Positions 17,368 to 25,799 of a DNA stretch of 64,000 nt are shown here, one piece after another. A program made the position numbers and the translations under genes. Below the pieces are notes generated by a model. The model had not been told where the DNA came from, ran no database searches, and saw nothing but the letters and a program-made list of their open reading frames with translations. The stretch is from an uncultured Alphaproteobacteria bacterium (lineage in GTDB: Bacteria > Pseudomonadota > Alphaproteobacteria > RF32 > CAG-239): contig CALYAX010000003.1 in NCBI GenBank assembly GCA_944393665.1, positions 32,886-96,885 of the forward strand, given 5' to 3'. Position 1 is the stretch's first letter. The number at the start of each line of letters is the position of its first letter.

Positions 17368-18804
17368 TTAATCCGCATACGGATTTTTGGTCTTGCGGAC
17401 TGTCATACGGATGGGAATACCGCCTAAATCAAAACAGTCGCGCAGCTGATTGGTCAGATAACGCAAATAAGCGTCAGGAAGCCCTTCCGGATTGCTGGAA
17501 AAAATATAAAATGCCGGTGGCCGGGTTTTTGCCTGTGTTATATATCGCAGTTTAATCCGCCGCTTGTTTTTGCCCAGCGGCGGCGGGTATTTATCTATCA
17601 TGTCGGCAAACCACTGGTTCAGCGGCGCTGTCGGAATACGTTTGTTCCAGCGGTCGTAAACTTTTAAAACCGCCCGCATCAGCTTGTCAAGATTTTCGCC
17701 TTTAAGAGCTGAAATAGTTACAGTCGGAACACCTTCAGCCTGAGTCAGCGAGGTTTGCAGCTTGTCGTTCAAACGCTGAATGGCTTCTTTGCGGTTGGCA
17801 ATATCCCATTTGTTTACCGCAATCACCAGAGCACGCCCTTCATCCAAAACCTGTCGGGCAATCGTTAAATCCTGCTTGTCCAAAACCGCATCGGCATCTA
17901 ACACCAAAACCACGACCTGAGCCATAAATGCGGCGTGTTTAGTGCTTGCCGCGGCCATTTTTTCCAGCGAGTTTTCTATTTTGGCCTGCCGCCGCAAGCC
18001 GGCGGTATCAACCAGATTAATTTGTCGGCCCTGATAAGTCCATTCGCTGGTAATGGCGTCTCGGGTAACGCCTGCCTCCGGACCGGTCAGCATTCTTTCG
18101 TCTTTCAACAGAGCATTGACCAGTGTCGATTTTCCCACATTGGGACGCCCGACAATCGCCAGCTGAATCGGCCGTTTTTTATAAGCTTCGTCTTCCGCGC
18201 TGTTGTCTTCTCCGGCAATCTCTGCCGCATCTTCTTCGCTGAGAGTAATTTCATCTGTCTGCCCGCTGTTCGCCGGGGACGTCTTGCTCTGCGAAGCCTT
18301 TTCGGCTTTCAGGTTGGCAAGTTCTTTTAAGGCATCATATAAATCCAGCAGCCCCAGGCCGTGTTCTGCTGAAAAAGGAATTGGCTCTCCCAGACCCAGT
18401 TTATAGGCTTCATGAATGCTGTCTTCCTGCAGTTTGCCCTCGCATTTGTTGGCCAGCAGAATAACTGGTTTGCCTGATTGGCGCAGCAGGCTGGCAAAAT
18501 GCTCGTCATATGGCTGCAAGCCGTCGCGGGCATCAAACAAAAACAGGCAGGCGTCAGCTTCGGCAATAGCACGCTGGGTCTGCTCCCACATTCTTTTTTC
18601 CAGGGAATCTTCTTTGGAATATTCATATCCGGCGGTATCAATAACCCGCAGTTTGAGATCCTGCAGTTTGGCAGGGGCCTCGCGGCGGTCGCGGGTGACG
18701 CCGGGCTGGTCATGAACAATTGCAACTTTGCGCCCGACCAGCCGGTTAAACAAGGTCGATTTTCCTACATTGGGGCGTCCGATAATCGCAACTTTGAGTT
18801 CCAT
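17368..18804 (-). CDS. der: Ribosome biogenesis GTPase Der (EngA)
   Basis: A 478-residue protein with tandem GTPase domains. Each has its P-loop (GRPNVGKSTLFN near residue 9 and GRPNVGKSTLVN near 218) and a G2/G3 set (GVTRDR, DTAG). Between them lies an acidic linker of about 50 residues, and the C-terminus is the KH-like domain of the family. It assists late 50S subunit assembly. It is the last gene of a minus-strand cluster with the YfgM-like gene and bamB, an order also found in E. coli. Confidence 0.97.
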   Translation of the reverse strand: MELKVAIIGRPNVGKSTLFNRLVGRKVAIVHDQPGVTRDRREAPAKLQDLKLRVIDTAGYEYSKEDSLEKRMWEQTQRAIAEADACLFLFDARDGLQPYDEHFASLLRQSGKPVILLANKCEGKLQEDSIHEAYKLGLGEPIPFSAEHGLGLLDLYDALKELANLKAEKASQSKTSPANSGQTDEITLSEEDAAEIAGEDNSAEDEAYKKRPIQLAIVGRPNVGKSTLVNALLKDERMLTGPEAGVTRDAITSEWTYQGRQINLVDTAGLRRQAKIENSLEKMAAASTKHAAFMAQVVVLVLDADAVLDKQDLTIARQVLDEGRALVIAVNKWDIANRKEAIQRLNDKLQTSLTQAEGVPTVTISALKGENLDKLMRAVLKVYDRWNKRIPTAPLNQWFADMIDKYPPPLGKNKRRIKLRYITQAKTRPPAFYIFSSNPEGLPDAYLRYLTNQLRDCFDLGGIPIRMTVRKTKNPYAD

Positions 18805-18816
18805 GGTGTTTTCCTG

Positions 18817-20145
18817 TTATTGATAAGCCAGCAGATCGGCGTCGCTGGTGGTTAAAATAGTCAGCTTGCCGGCCATCACCGGAGACAAATCCACACCGTC
18901 GCTGGTGCTGATATAGCTGATAATTTCTCCGGTATAAGGCGAAATCGAAAAGATATAGCCGTTAGACGTGGCGACAATCAGGCGGTTTGACGCCAGCAGC
19001 GGGCCGCTGCCAAAAACCCCGGTTTTTTCGCTGATGTCGTTTCCGGTCGGAATATTGGTGTTCCAGACAATTTTGCCGCTGCTTTTCTGAATGCACAACA
19101 AATCAAAATTATTGGTCAGCACATACAGGTATTCTCCGGCAATCCAGGGCTGGTTGTTGCTGCCCATTTCGCGTTCCCAGATTCTTGCGCCGCTGCGCAA
19201 ATCAATTGCCGTCAGCACGCTGTTGTAACCTACTGCATAAACCCGGTCGCCGTCAATAACCGGATTGGCTTTGATTGCCGCAATATTGGCCAGGGAATTG
19301 GTGCGCTGGCGTGAAACCAGCAAATCACGCCACAGCGGCGTTCCCGTGCTGGCTTTGAAAGCCTGCAGCTCGCCATTGGAAAAAGCCGCAATAACAACGT
19401 CAAGATCCGGATTATATGCCGGGCTGGCACCGCCGACCAGCGTTGTATTTTCAAAGTCGGTGACATTTTTCCATAACTCCTCGCCGCTGTCAGCATTGAG
19501 GGCTATCAGCGTGTTGTCAATCTGTTGGACAAACAGCTTATTGTTGGCAACTGTCGGCGCAATCCGGAAAGGTGTTTCATAATCGCGGCGCCACACTTCT
19601 TTTCCGGTCAGCATATCCAGGGCAAACACGCTGCCAAATCCCGTCGTGGCATATATCCGTTTGTTAAATTCCGCCAACCCGGCCCCTTTCATGGCAACCG
19701 TTTTATCATCGCGGTTCACAGGCTTGAGCCGCCGTTTCCAGATTCTCTCGCCGTTATCCTGACGGAAAGCGCTGACAACGCCTTCGGCATCAATAACAAA
19801 AACGGCATTATAAGCCATAACCGGTGCGGCAATCAGAAAATCGCGTTTGGAGCTGCCTTCGCCAAATCCGGCGGTCCAGATTTCTTTCAGTTTGCTGTCT
19901 GCTTCCAGGTGCCCCATCAAATGCATGGAATTACCGCCGTTCTGCGTCCATTTCGGATTCGTATAGGGGGCCGGCAGGCGCACCTGAATGGTTCCCGGCG
20001 CAAAATCCGGGGCCAAGTTTACCGTATCTTTCAAAACATTAATGCGCTCGCCGTCAATCTGCAGTTTTTCTTTGCCAAACAGGCCGCAGCCGGCAAGTAA
20101 GAAAAGTCCGGCCAGGGCCAAAGGTTTAATCAGCTTGTTTACCAT
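18817..20145 (-). CDS. bamB: Outer membrane assembly lipoprotein BamB
   Basis: A 442-residue lipoprotein: signal peptide ending in the lipobox LAGC, then a beta-propeller built from PQQ-type repeats (for example DNGERIWKRRL, LTGKEVWRRDYE, DSGEELWKN and RSGARIWERE). BamB helps BamA insert outer-membrane barrels. It lies 12 bases after the YfgM-like gene and 12 bases before der. The family and the position agree, so the call is strong. Confidence 0.93.
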   Translation of the reverse strand: MVNKLIKPLALAGLFLLAGCGLFGKEKLQIDGERINVLKDTVNLAPDFAPGTIQVRLPAPYTNPKWTQNGGNSMHLMGHLEADSKLKEIWTAGFGEGSSKRDFLIAAPVMAYNAVFVIDAEGVVSAFRQDNGERIWKRRLKPVNRDDKTVAMKGAGLAEFNKRIYATTGFGSVFALDMLTGKEVWRRDYETPFRIAPTVANNKLFVQQIDNTLIALNADSGEELWKNVTDFENTTLVGGASPAYNPDLDVVIAAFSNGELQAFKASTGTPLWRDLLVSRQRTNSLANIAAIKANPVIDGDRVYAVGYNSVLTAIDLRSGARIWEREMGSNNQPWIAGEYLYVLTNNFDLLCIQKSSGKIVWNTNIPTGNDISEKTGVFGSGPLLASNRLIVATSNGYIFSISPYTGEIISYISTSDGVDLSPVMAGKLTILTTSDADLLAYQ

Positions 20146-20157
20146 GCCGTTTCTCCG

Positions 20158-20847
20158 TTATTTTTTACTGGCGTCGTTAAGGATTGTCAGCATATCCTGT
20201 GCCCGGGCTTTCAGGGTATCCTGAACATTGCCGGAATTAATGACGGCTTCATATTCGGCTTTGGCCTGGTTAATATCTCCGTCGCGGATAGCCAGCATTG
20301 CCAGAAGTTCATGGGCGATATTGCCCCAGCTGCTGCCGTCTTTGGTTAAAGGTGTCAGCATATCGGCAATTTCCTGCGACGGGGCGTCGGTGTCCAGTTT
20401 GTAAGAAGCCAGTTTGATTGTTGCGATGTCGCGCATTTGCGGATTGACGTCATCATCTGCGGCCAGTTGTTGCAGCATATCTGTTGCTTCAAGGGTTTTG
20501 CCCTGCTCAAAATAAATATTGGCCATCTGCAGGCGGGCAATATCGCCGTAAATGCCGCGGTTGCTTTGAGCCAGGTTTTGCAAAATCGACATACTTTCAT
20601 CAAGGCGTCCCTGATTTTGCAGGGAAACCGCAACGGCATACGCGTTGGAGAGTTCCTGATTGCGGCGGGCGCGCCAGCTTTTAAAGGTTTCAAAGCTCAC
20701 TGCCGCGGTAAGGGCCGCCGCCACCAGCAGAATAATAACCAGCCCGTATTGATTCCACAGGCTTTTCAGCTGGTCATTTTTGCAATCCTCGGCAATTTCG
20801 CGCAAAAAGGCATCTTGTTTCAGGGTATCGTTTACATTCTTTTTCAT
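20158..20847 (-). CDS. YfgM-like membrane-anchored TPR protein
   Basis: About 229 residues: a short cytoplasmic N-terminus, one membrane segment (YGLVIILLVAAALTAAVSF, about residues 34-52), then a periplasmic domain of TPR-like helices (ELSNAYAVAVSLQNQGRLDE onward). This matches the YfgM/TPR_21 family, which in E. coli associates with SecYEG and periplasmic chaperones. The ATG at 20847 has AAGGAG just upstream; a TTG one codon earlier is less likely. It is the first gene of the yfgM-bamB-der cluster. The function is inferred from family and order. Confidence 0.85.
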   Translation of the reverse strand: MKKNVNDTLKQDAFLREIAEDCKNDQLKSLWNQYGLVIILLVAAALTAAVSFETFKSWRARRNQELSNAYAVAVSLQNQGRLDESMSILQNLAQSNRGIYGDIARLQMANIYFEQGKTLEATDMLQQLAADDDVNPQMRDIATIKLASYKLDTDAPSQEIADMLTPLTKDGSSWGNIAHELLAMLAIRDGDINQAKAEYEAVINSGNVQDTLKARAQDMLTILNDASKK

Positions 20848-20861
20848 CAAACTCTCCTTGG

Positions 20862-20911
20862 TTTGCTATCAGTTATCTCAATATATAATCAATATTGGAA
20901 CTGATAGCAAA
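20862..20911. repeat. Long perfect inverted repeat upstream of the YfgM-like gene
   Basis: TTTGCTATCAGTT (20862-20874) and AACTGATAGCAAA (20899-20911) form a 13-base stem. An inner CAATAT/ATATTG pair extends it into a nearly full palindrome. On the minus strand it ends just before the ribosome site of the YfgM-like gene; on the plus strand it is followed by GAATTTTTT. It could be a terminator, an operator or a leader hairpin. Confidence 0.75.
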
Positions 20912-20928
20912 GAATTTTTTAGCAAATG

Positions 20929-22113
20929 TTAGCGGATTATCATATGAATTAAAAACTTTTTGACCCAGCGTAAATCTTCTTTGGGCAGCTTGCGGCCAAA
21001 AGTAATGGTTTTGTCATCAGAAATCAGGGACACAAAATATCGTCCGGTGACCGGGTTTTCGGTGACATCGACCATTTCAATCTTATCTTTGGGAATTTCG
21101 TCATGCTTGGTGGAAAACAGCATGTATTTATGCGTGTGGACAATTTTGTGTTTTTTTATCACCAGCTTTTCTTTGCGGAAAAGAACAAAAACCGCGGCGA
21201 TGATAATGCCCAGGGCAGCCAGCTGCAAGGCCATAAAGCCCGGGGTAACCAGTTTGGGCCTCATCTGTTCAAAATTAAATGCCCCGATGAGAACAGCGGT
21301 GCCGATAATAAAAATAGCAATCCAGGCCAGGATATTATAGGCATCCCAAATCACTTTGCGGACTTTGAGAACAATCTTGTCTTTTTTGCGGGCATAGGCA
21401 ATATTGTCAGGCAGCGGCTCGAAAGAGTCGTAATTGTCAATCACATAGCCGAGTTCCGCCAGGATTTTGACGGACTTGTTAAGGTTTTTGACATCGCGGC
21501 TGACTAAGCCCTCATCGGTGTTGATCAGGGCCGGAAGTTTAAACGCGCGGGCATATTCTTCCCATATCCGGCGGACATTGCTGCCCGAGAGTGAAATGTA
21601 CAGCGGAATAATTTTAGCAGGGTCTTTGTGATAAAGCTCGACAATATAACGGTTGCTCGTCATCAGCCCCAGCTGCACCATATCAATCCGCAGCCGCACG
21701 CCCTGATAGTTTTTGATATTTTCAACAAGGGTGTTTTTGTTTCCCCAGCCCGAGCGGTTGACAATCGTAATATTTTTGCCGTCATAGCCGATTTTGCGGT
21801 AGCGCAGATAACTCAGGATAGCTGCCGCAACCATTCCCAGTCCGATGAGGATAAACACCACGTCAAAAAAGACCGGACTGACCAGCGGCTGATATTCGAC
21901 AATGTCGCCCTCGGCAATCAGCGTGTCAAAATCGGTTTTAACATGGCGAAAACCGTTAAATAACTCAAAAGCGCCGATAAACATCAGCAAAACGCCAAAA
22001 ACCAAACCCGGAAGCACAAACCGCAGGCTGGTCCGGTCCGACGAGCGGGTCGGCTGGCGGTTCATGTCAAGTTTAAACTTATTGCTAAAGTGGTGCGGTT
22101 GGTTATGGCTCAT
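20929..22113 (-). CDS. Unknown membrane protein with four predicted segments
   Basis: A 394-residue protein I do not recognise. Two hydrophobic segments near 31-51 and 80-102 are followed by a soluble, mixed charged region (about 105-265), then two more near 268-290 and 298-320, and a C-terminal soluble domain with GRYFVSLISDDKTITFGRKL, which looks like a small beta domain. No catalytic motif is visible. The gene stands alone on the minus strand; a hairpin follows it. Its start has the ribosome site AGAGGAAAACCA. Confidence 0.62.
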   Translation of the reverse strand: MSHNQPHHFSNKFKLDMNRQPTRSSDRTSLRFVLPGLVFGVLLMFIGAFELFNGFRHVKTDFDTLIAEGDIVEYQPLVSPVFFDVVFILIGLGMVAAAILSYLRYRKIGYDGKNITIVNRSGWGNKNTLVENIKNYQGVRLRIDMVQLGLMTSNRYIVELYHKDPAKIIPLYISLSGSNVRRIWEEYARAFKLPALINTDEGLVSRDVKNLNKSVKILAELGYVIDNYDSFEPLPDNIAYARKKDKIVLKVRKVIWDAYNILAWIAIFIIGTAVLIGAFNFEQMRPKLVTPGFMALQLAALGIIIAAVFVLFRKEKLVIKKHKIVHTHKYMLFSTKHDEIPKDKIEMVDVTENPVTGRYFVSLISDDKTITFGRKLPKEDLRWVKKFLIHMIIR

Positions 22114-22268
22114 TGGTTTTCCTCTTTGCAGATTTCTTAAACAATGCTATCCTAACTGAAAACTTTTAAATAATCATCAATTTTTTCTAAAATAGTCATT
22201 AATTTTAGCTTATTTTAATAATCTTCGGATAAGCTGTCTCAAAAGTTGATAAAAACCGGGGAGTAATC

Positions 22269-23993
22269 ATGGGAAGTATCGATATCTTTAACCAGAACAC
22301 CAATTTTATGATCAGCCTTTTTTCGCTGGCGCTGTTGTTTTTTGCCACGGTTTATACCGGGCGCAGCAGGCGTCTGGCAGCGCCTTTGTGGCTGTTGTTC
22401 GTCGGCTTGCTGATTGACTTTCTGGCCAGCGGCGAAGCAGCCTATACCGCCGAAATATACAGCCGCGGCGGGGGCATTGCCGCCTTTGTCTTCATTGAGT
22501 TGATGCTGCTGCTGATTTCCATGATCTTTATGGCCATGGCCGCTTCGCAGATGTTAATTAACATGCTGCCCAATAACTGGATTATCACAACGGTCACGAT
22601 TCTCGGATTGGTAACGATTGCTGCTTTTGTTCTTATCATTCCCGACGGCAATATGGTCAGCTCCATGCGCCAGATCTTTCCGTTGGCCGGCTTTGCTTAT
22701 CTGGCGGTCAGCTTCTGGTCCAAAATCCGCCAGCCTTATAACGGTGGCTGGATTCTCAGTGCCATCGTTACCTCCGCGGTTACTTTGTTTTTGGCGCTGC
22801 GCCTGATGAATATTGAGTTTGTCTTCGCCTCCAGTTTCTGGTTTGTCCCTGCGCTGACCTACATTCTGCTGAGTATTGCTTTCATCATGCTCCGTGGTGA
22901 TGAAATGGCGTTTAAATTAAGCAAAACCGAAGCTGAAGTTGAAAAATACAACCGCCGTATTGAAGAAATTATCAAATCTTCGCCTTTTCCGATTATTATT
23001 TCGCGGCTGAGCGATGACCGTTTGATTTTGGCCAACAACAATGCGGTTAAATTATTCGGCATTAACCCCGCCGAGCTGGAGCGCTATCACCTGAAAGATT
23101 TTTTTGCCGACGCCGATAACCGCCAGCTGCTGACCGAACGCCTGGAGTCGGAACGCGAGGTTCAGGATTTTGAGGTCCTGGTCAAAACCCCGCTGTCGGA
23201 GACGCCTTTCTGGCTGCTGGCGTCCGCTAATGTCATTGATTATAATTATGACGTGGTGCTTTATTCCGCATATCAGGATATTACCTCCCGCAAAAATCGC
23301 GAGGCTCTGCTTAAAAATCAGGCCACGCGCGACCCGCTGACATCTTTATACAACCGCCGTTATTTCGAGGATGAAGTATCCAAACAGATTCTGAAAGCCA
23401 AAACCGACGGCACGCCGTTCAGCGTCCTGATGATTGATGCCGACAAATTCAAAAACGTCAATGATACTTACGGCCATAAAGTAGGTGACAAAGTTCTTAT
23501 TGAATTAGCATCAACCTCGGAGCGGGCGCTGCGCGACAAAGACATTGTCGCCCGTTACGGCGGAGAGGAATTTGTGGTCTTTCTTCCCGGGATCAGCGCT
23601 GAGCAGGCCCGCTGCGTTGCTGACCGTCTCCGCGAAAGCATTGCTTCCGTGGTGGTCTATTCCGATGAAAACCATCCCGTTAGCTTTACCGTCAGCATCG
23701 GTGTTTCTTCTTTTGAAATTTCCGATAATATTGATACGCTGATTAAAACTGCCGATGAGGCTTTATACCGCGCCAAACAAAACGGGCGCAACCGGGTAGA
23801 AGTCTTCACCAAAGACGACCTCGAGAATTTTATAAGCCAGGGACAGGTGGAGCGCAAAGATGAAAGCCAAAATCACCACCCGGTCTTTGATAAGGAAAAT
23901 ACCAAAGAGATTTCTCTGCTTGACGGGATAGAAACCAGTAAAATTGATGCCGGAACCGCCCCTGCGGAAACACCCGGCAAAGAGGAAGAATAG
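22269..23993 (+). CDS. Membrane diguanylate cyclase (7TM-like, PAS, GGDEF)
   Basis: A 574-residue protein that should make cyclic di-GMP. The N-terminal 215 residues form about seven membrane segments, followed by a PAS domain (about 235-345) and a GGDEF domain (about 350-515). The catalytic motif is intact as GGEEF (431-435), and RDKD (422-425) five residues before it fits the RxxD inhibitory I-site. The C-terminal 60 residues are charged and probably disordered. There is no EAL domain. A methyltransferase gene starts one base after its stop. Cyclic di-GMP commonly governs motility, which is notable given the flagellin genes here, but no direct link is shown. Confidence 0.92.
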   Translation: MGSIDIFNQNTNFMISLFSLALLFFATVYTGRSRRLAAPLWLLFVGLLIDFLASGEAAYTAEIYSRGGGIAAFVFIELMLLLISMIFMAMAASQMLINMLPNNWIITTVTILGLVTIAAFVLIIPDGNMVSSMRQIFPLAGFAYLAVSFWSKIRQPYNGGWILSAIVTSAVTLFLALRLMNIEFVFASSFWFVPALTYILLSIAFIMLRGDEMAFKLSKTEAEVEKYNRRIEEIIKSSPFPIIISRLSDDRLILANNNAVKLFGINPAELERYHLKDFFADADNRQLLTERLESEREVQDFEVLVKTPLSETPFWLLASANVIDYNYDVVLYSAYQDITSRKNREALLKNQATRDPLTSLYNRRYFEDEVSKQILKAKTDGTPFSVLMIDADKFKNVNDTYGHKVGDKVLIELASTSERALRDKDIVARYGGEEFVVFLPGISAEQARCVADRLRESIASVVVYSDENHPVSFTVSIGVSSFEISDNIDTLIKTADEALYRAKQNGRNRVEVFTKDDLENFISQGQVERKDESQNHHPVFDKENTKEISLLDGIETSKIDAGTAPAETPGKEEE

Positions 23994-23994
23994 C

Positions 23995-25131
23995 ATGAGC
24001 TGTGCGGCGGCTGAGATTTGCGGCGGCTGTTTATACCGCGGTGAGGCGGAAGAGGATTATCACCGCCGCAAACAGCAGGCGCTGGCTGGTTTGCTTCCGC
24101 GGATAAATCAGTCGGGTATTCACCTGGGGACGCCGGTTTTTATTCCTGACGGAACGCGCCGCCGGGCCAGTCTGGCTTTCCGTTTTAAAAAAGGCTGCCT
24201 GACGCTGGGTTTTAACCGCCGTCAGAGTTCGGAACTGGTCGATCTGCCTTGCTGCCCGCTGCTGACACCCGGCCTGAATGCGGTTTTGCTGCCGCTGCGC
24301 CGGCTTTTGCAGGATATTTGCGCCGCGCCTTATACTTTTAAGCAGGGTAAAAAACTGTTATCCCAAAAAATTACCGCCGGCGATGTCTGGCTTACTGAAA
24401 CCGCTGCCGGCGTGGATGTGGTGCTGGAGTATGACGCGCCGCTGGGGCTTGAACACCGGATGATTATTTTTGAACGGGCATCTGCCGCTCCGGAAATCGT
24501 GCGGGTTTCTCACCGCCGCAAGGCAGACGCTCCGTCTGAACCGGTTATTGAAAAGACCCGGCCGTATATTGCCATCGGAAATTATCCGGTCTACATTCCG
24601 GCGGGAACTTTTTTGCAGCCCTCAAAAGAAGGAGAACAGGCGCTGACTGCGCTGGTGCAGAAATATTTGGGAAACACCCGCGGCAAAATAGCAGATTTAT
24701 TTTGCGGTGTGGGAACATTTTCATATGTTTTAGCCGCTGACAGGACAAATAAAATCACCGCGGTTGATTCTTCGGTCCCGCTGCTGGAAGGGTTCAAAGA
24801 GTCGGTTAACCGCAATCAAATTTCCAATATCCGGATTTTAACCCGTAATTTGTTCAAATATCCTCTGGATATAAAAGAGCTGGCAGGGTTTGATGCCGTT
24901 GTATTTGATCCGCCGCGCGCCGGGGCTTCGGCTCAGGCAGCTCAGCTGGCGGCAATGGATAATGCGGATAAGCCGTCGAAAATTATTGCTGTTTCCTGCA
25001 ATCCTCACAGCTTTGTGACTGATGCCAATATTTTAATCGGCGGCGGTTATCATCTGGAAGAAATGACCCTTGTTGACCAGTTTGTTTATTCTGATCACAG
25101 CGAGCTGGTTGCCTTATTTACAAAAGGCTAG
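23995..25131 (+). CDS. 23S rRNA/tRNA m5U methyltransferase, RumA/TrmA family
   Basis: A 378-residue class I SAM-dependent RNA methyltransferase. The SAM site is IADLFCGVGTFSYVLA; the FDPPRAG motif and the catalytic Cys in AVSCNPHSF are present, as is an N-terminal Cys cluster (CAAAEICGGC, later CC) that probably binds iron-sulfur. The usual N-terminal TRAM domain is missing, as in several alphaproteobacterial members. It methylates a uracil C5 in rRNA or tRNA; which site cannot be told. The ATG at 23995 follows AGAGGAAGAA; an earlier in-frame ATG at 23944 lies inside the previous gene. Confidence 0.88.
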   Translation: MSCAAAEICGGCLYRGEAEEDYHRRKQQALAGLLPRINQSGIHLGTPVFIPDGTRRRASLAFRFKKGCLTLGFNRRQSSELVDLPCCPLLTPGLNAVLLPLRRLLQDICAAPYTFKQGKKLLSQKITAGDVWLTETAAGVDVVLEYDAPLGLEHRMIIFERASAAPEIVRVSHRRKADAPSEPVIEKTRPYIAIGNYPVYIPAGTFLQPSKEGEQALTALVQKYLGNTRGKIADLFCGVGTFSYVLAADRTNKITAVDSSVPLLEGFKESVNRNQISNIRILTRNLFKYPLDIKELAGFDAVVFDPPRAGASAQAAQLAAMDNADKPSKIIAVSCNPHSFVTDANILIGGGYHLEEMTLVDQFVYSDHSELVALFTKG

Positions 25132-25165
25132 TCTTTGATTATAGTAGGCCCAAAGGATAATAAAT

Positions 25166-25780
25166 ATGTTAAAAAAACTTTTATCGCTTGCTTTATTGTT
25201 TATGACCGTTTCCTGCGCCAGCCGGCTTCCTGCAGATTCGCGCTGCCCGCTGGTCGAAATTCCGCGTGACCGGGCATATCTGGTCCAAAAAATCAACTAT
25301 AGCGACGAGTTCCAGATCGAATTGACAGGTTATGAAGGGTTTTGCGGCTATGATGAAAAACTTGACCGTCACACCGCTTATATCACGCCGCGGTTTCGCC
25401 TCTATCGCCTGAAAGACAGTGATGAAACCCGCGTTGATTTTGAATTTTATACCGAAACCCTGCAGGGGCCGCCGGAGTTTCTTGGCAAACGCATCTACTC
25501 CGCCGGCGTCAATATCGGCGCTGACCGTCTGGAAAAAGATTTCAACGGACCCCAGGTTAAGGTGCTGGTTCCCCGCGATGCTGAAGATTTCCCGATTATT
25601 CTGGCTTTGAATATTTCTTCCGCCCAATATCTTTATAATCAGCGGACATTTGATATGCGTTACCAGTATAACCTGCCGGAGGTGCAGATGATAGAACGGA
25701 CGGTCTATATTGAGCCAGCAGCGGCTCCCGCCAATCAGCCGGCACCGGAATCTTCCGGCTGCAACAGCTGCGGTTTGTAA
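25166..25780 (+). CDS. Unknown lipoprotein
   Basis: A 204-residue protein with a signal peptide ending in MTVSC, a plausible lipobox, so it should be anchored by Cys17. The mature region is soluble and mixed beta-like, with four further Cys (27, 60, and two in the C-terminal SGCNSCGL). No family is recognised. It lies 34 bases after the methyltransferase gene and just before transketolase. The ribosome site is AAGGATAA. Confidence 0.65.
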   Translation: MLKKLLSLALLFMTVSCASRLPADSRCPLVEIPRDRAYLVQKINYSDEFQIELTGYEGFCGYDEKLDRHTAYITPRFRLYRLKDSDETRVDFEFYTETLQGPPEFLGKRIYSAGVNIGADRLEKDFNGPQVKVLVPRDAEDFPIILALNISSAQYLYNQRTFDMRYQYNLPEVQMIERTVYIEPAAAPANQPAPESSGCNSCGL

Positions 25781-25799
25781 TTTTTTTAAGGAGAAAATG

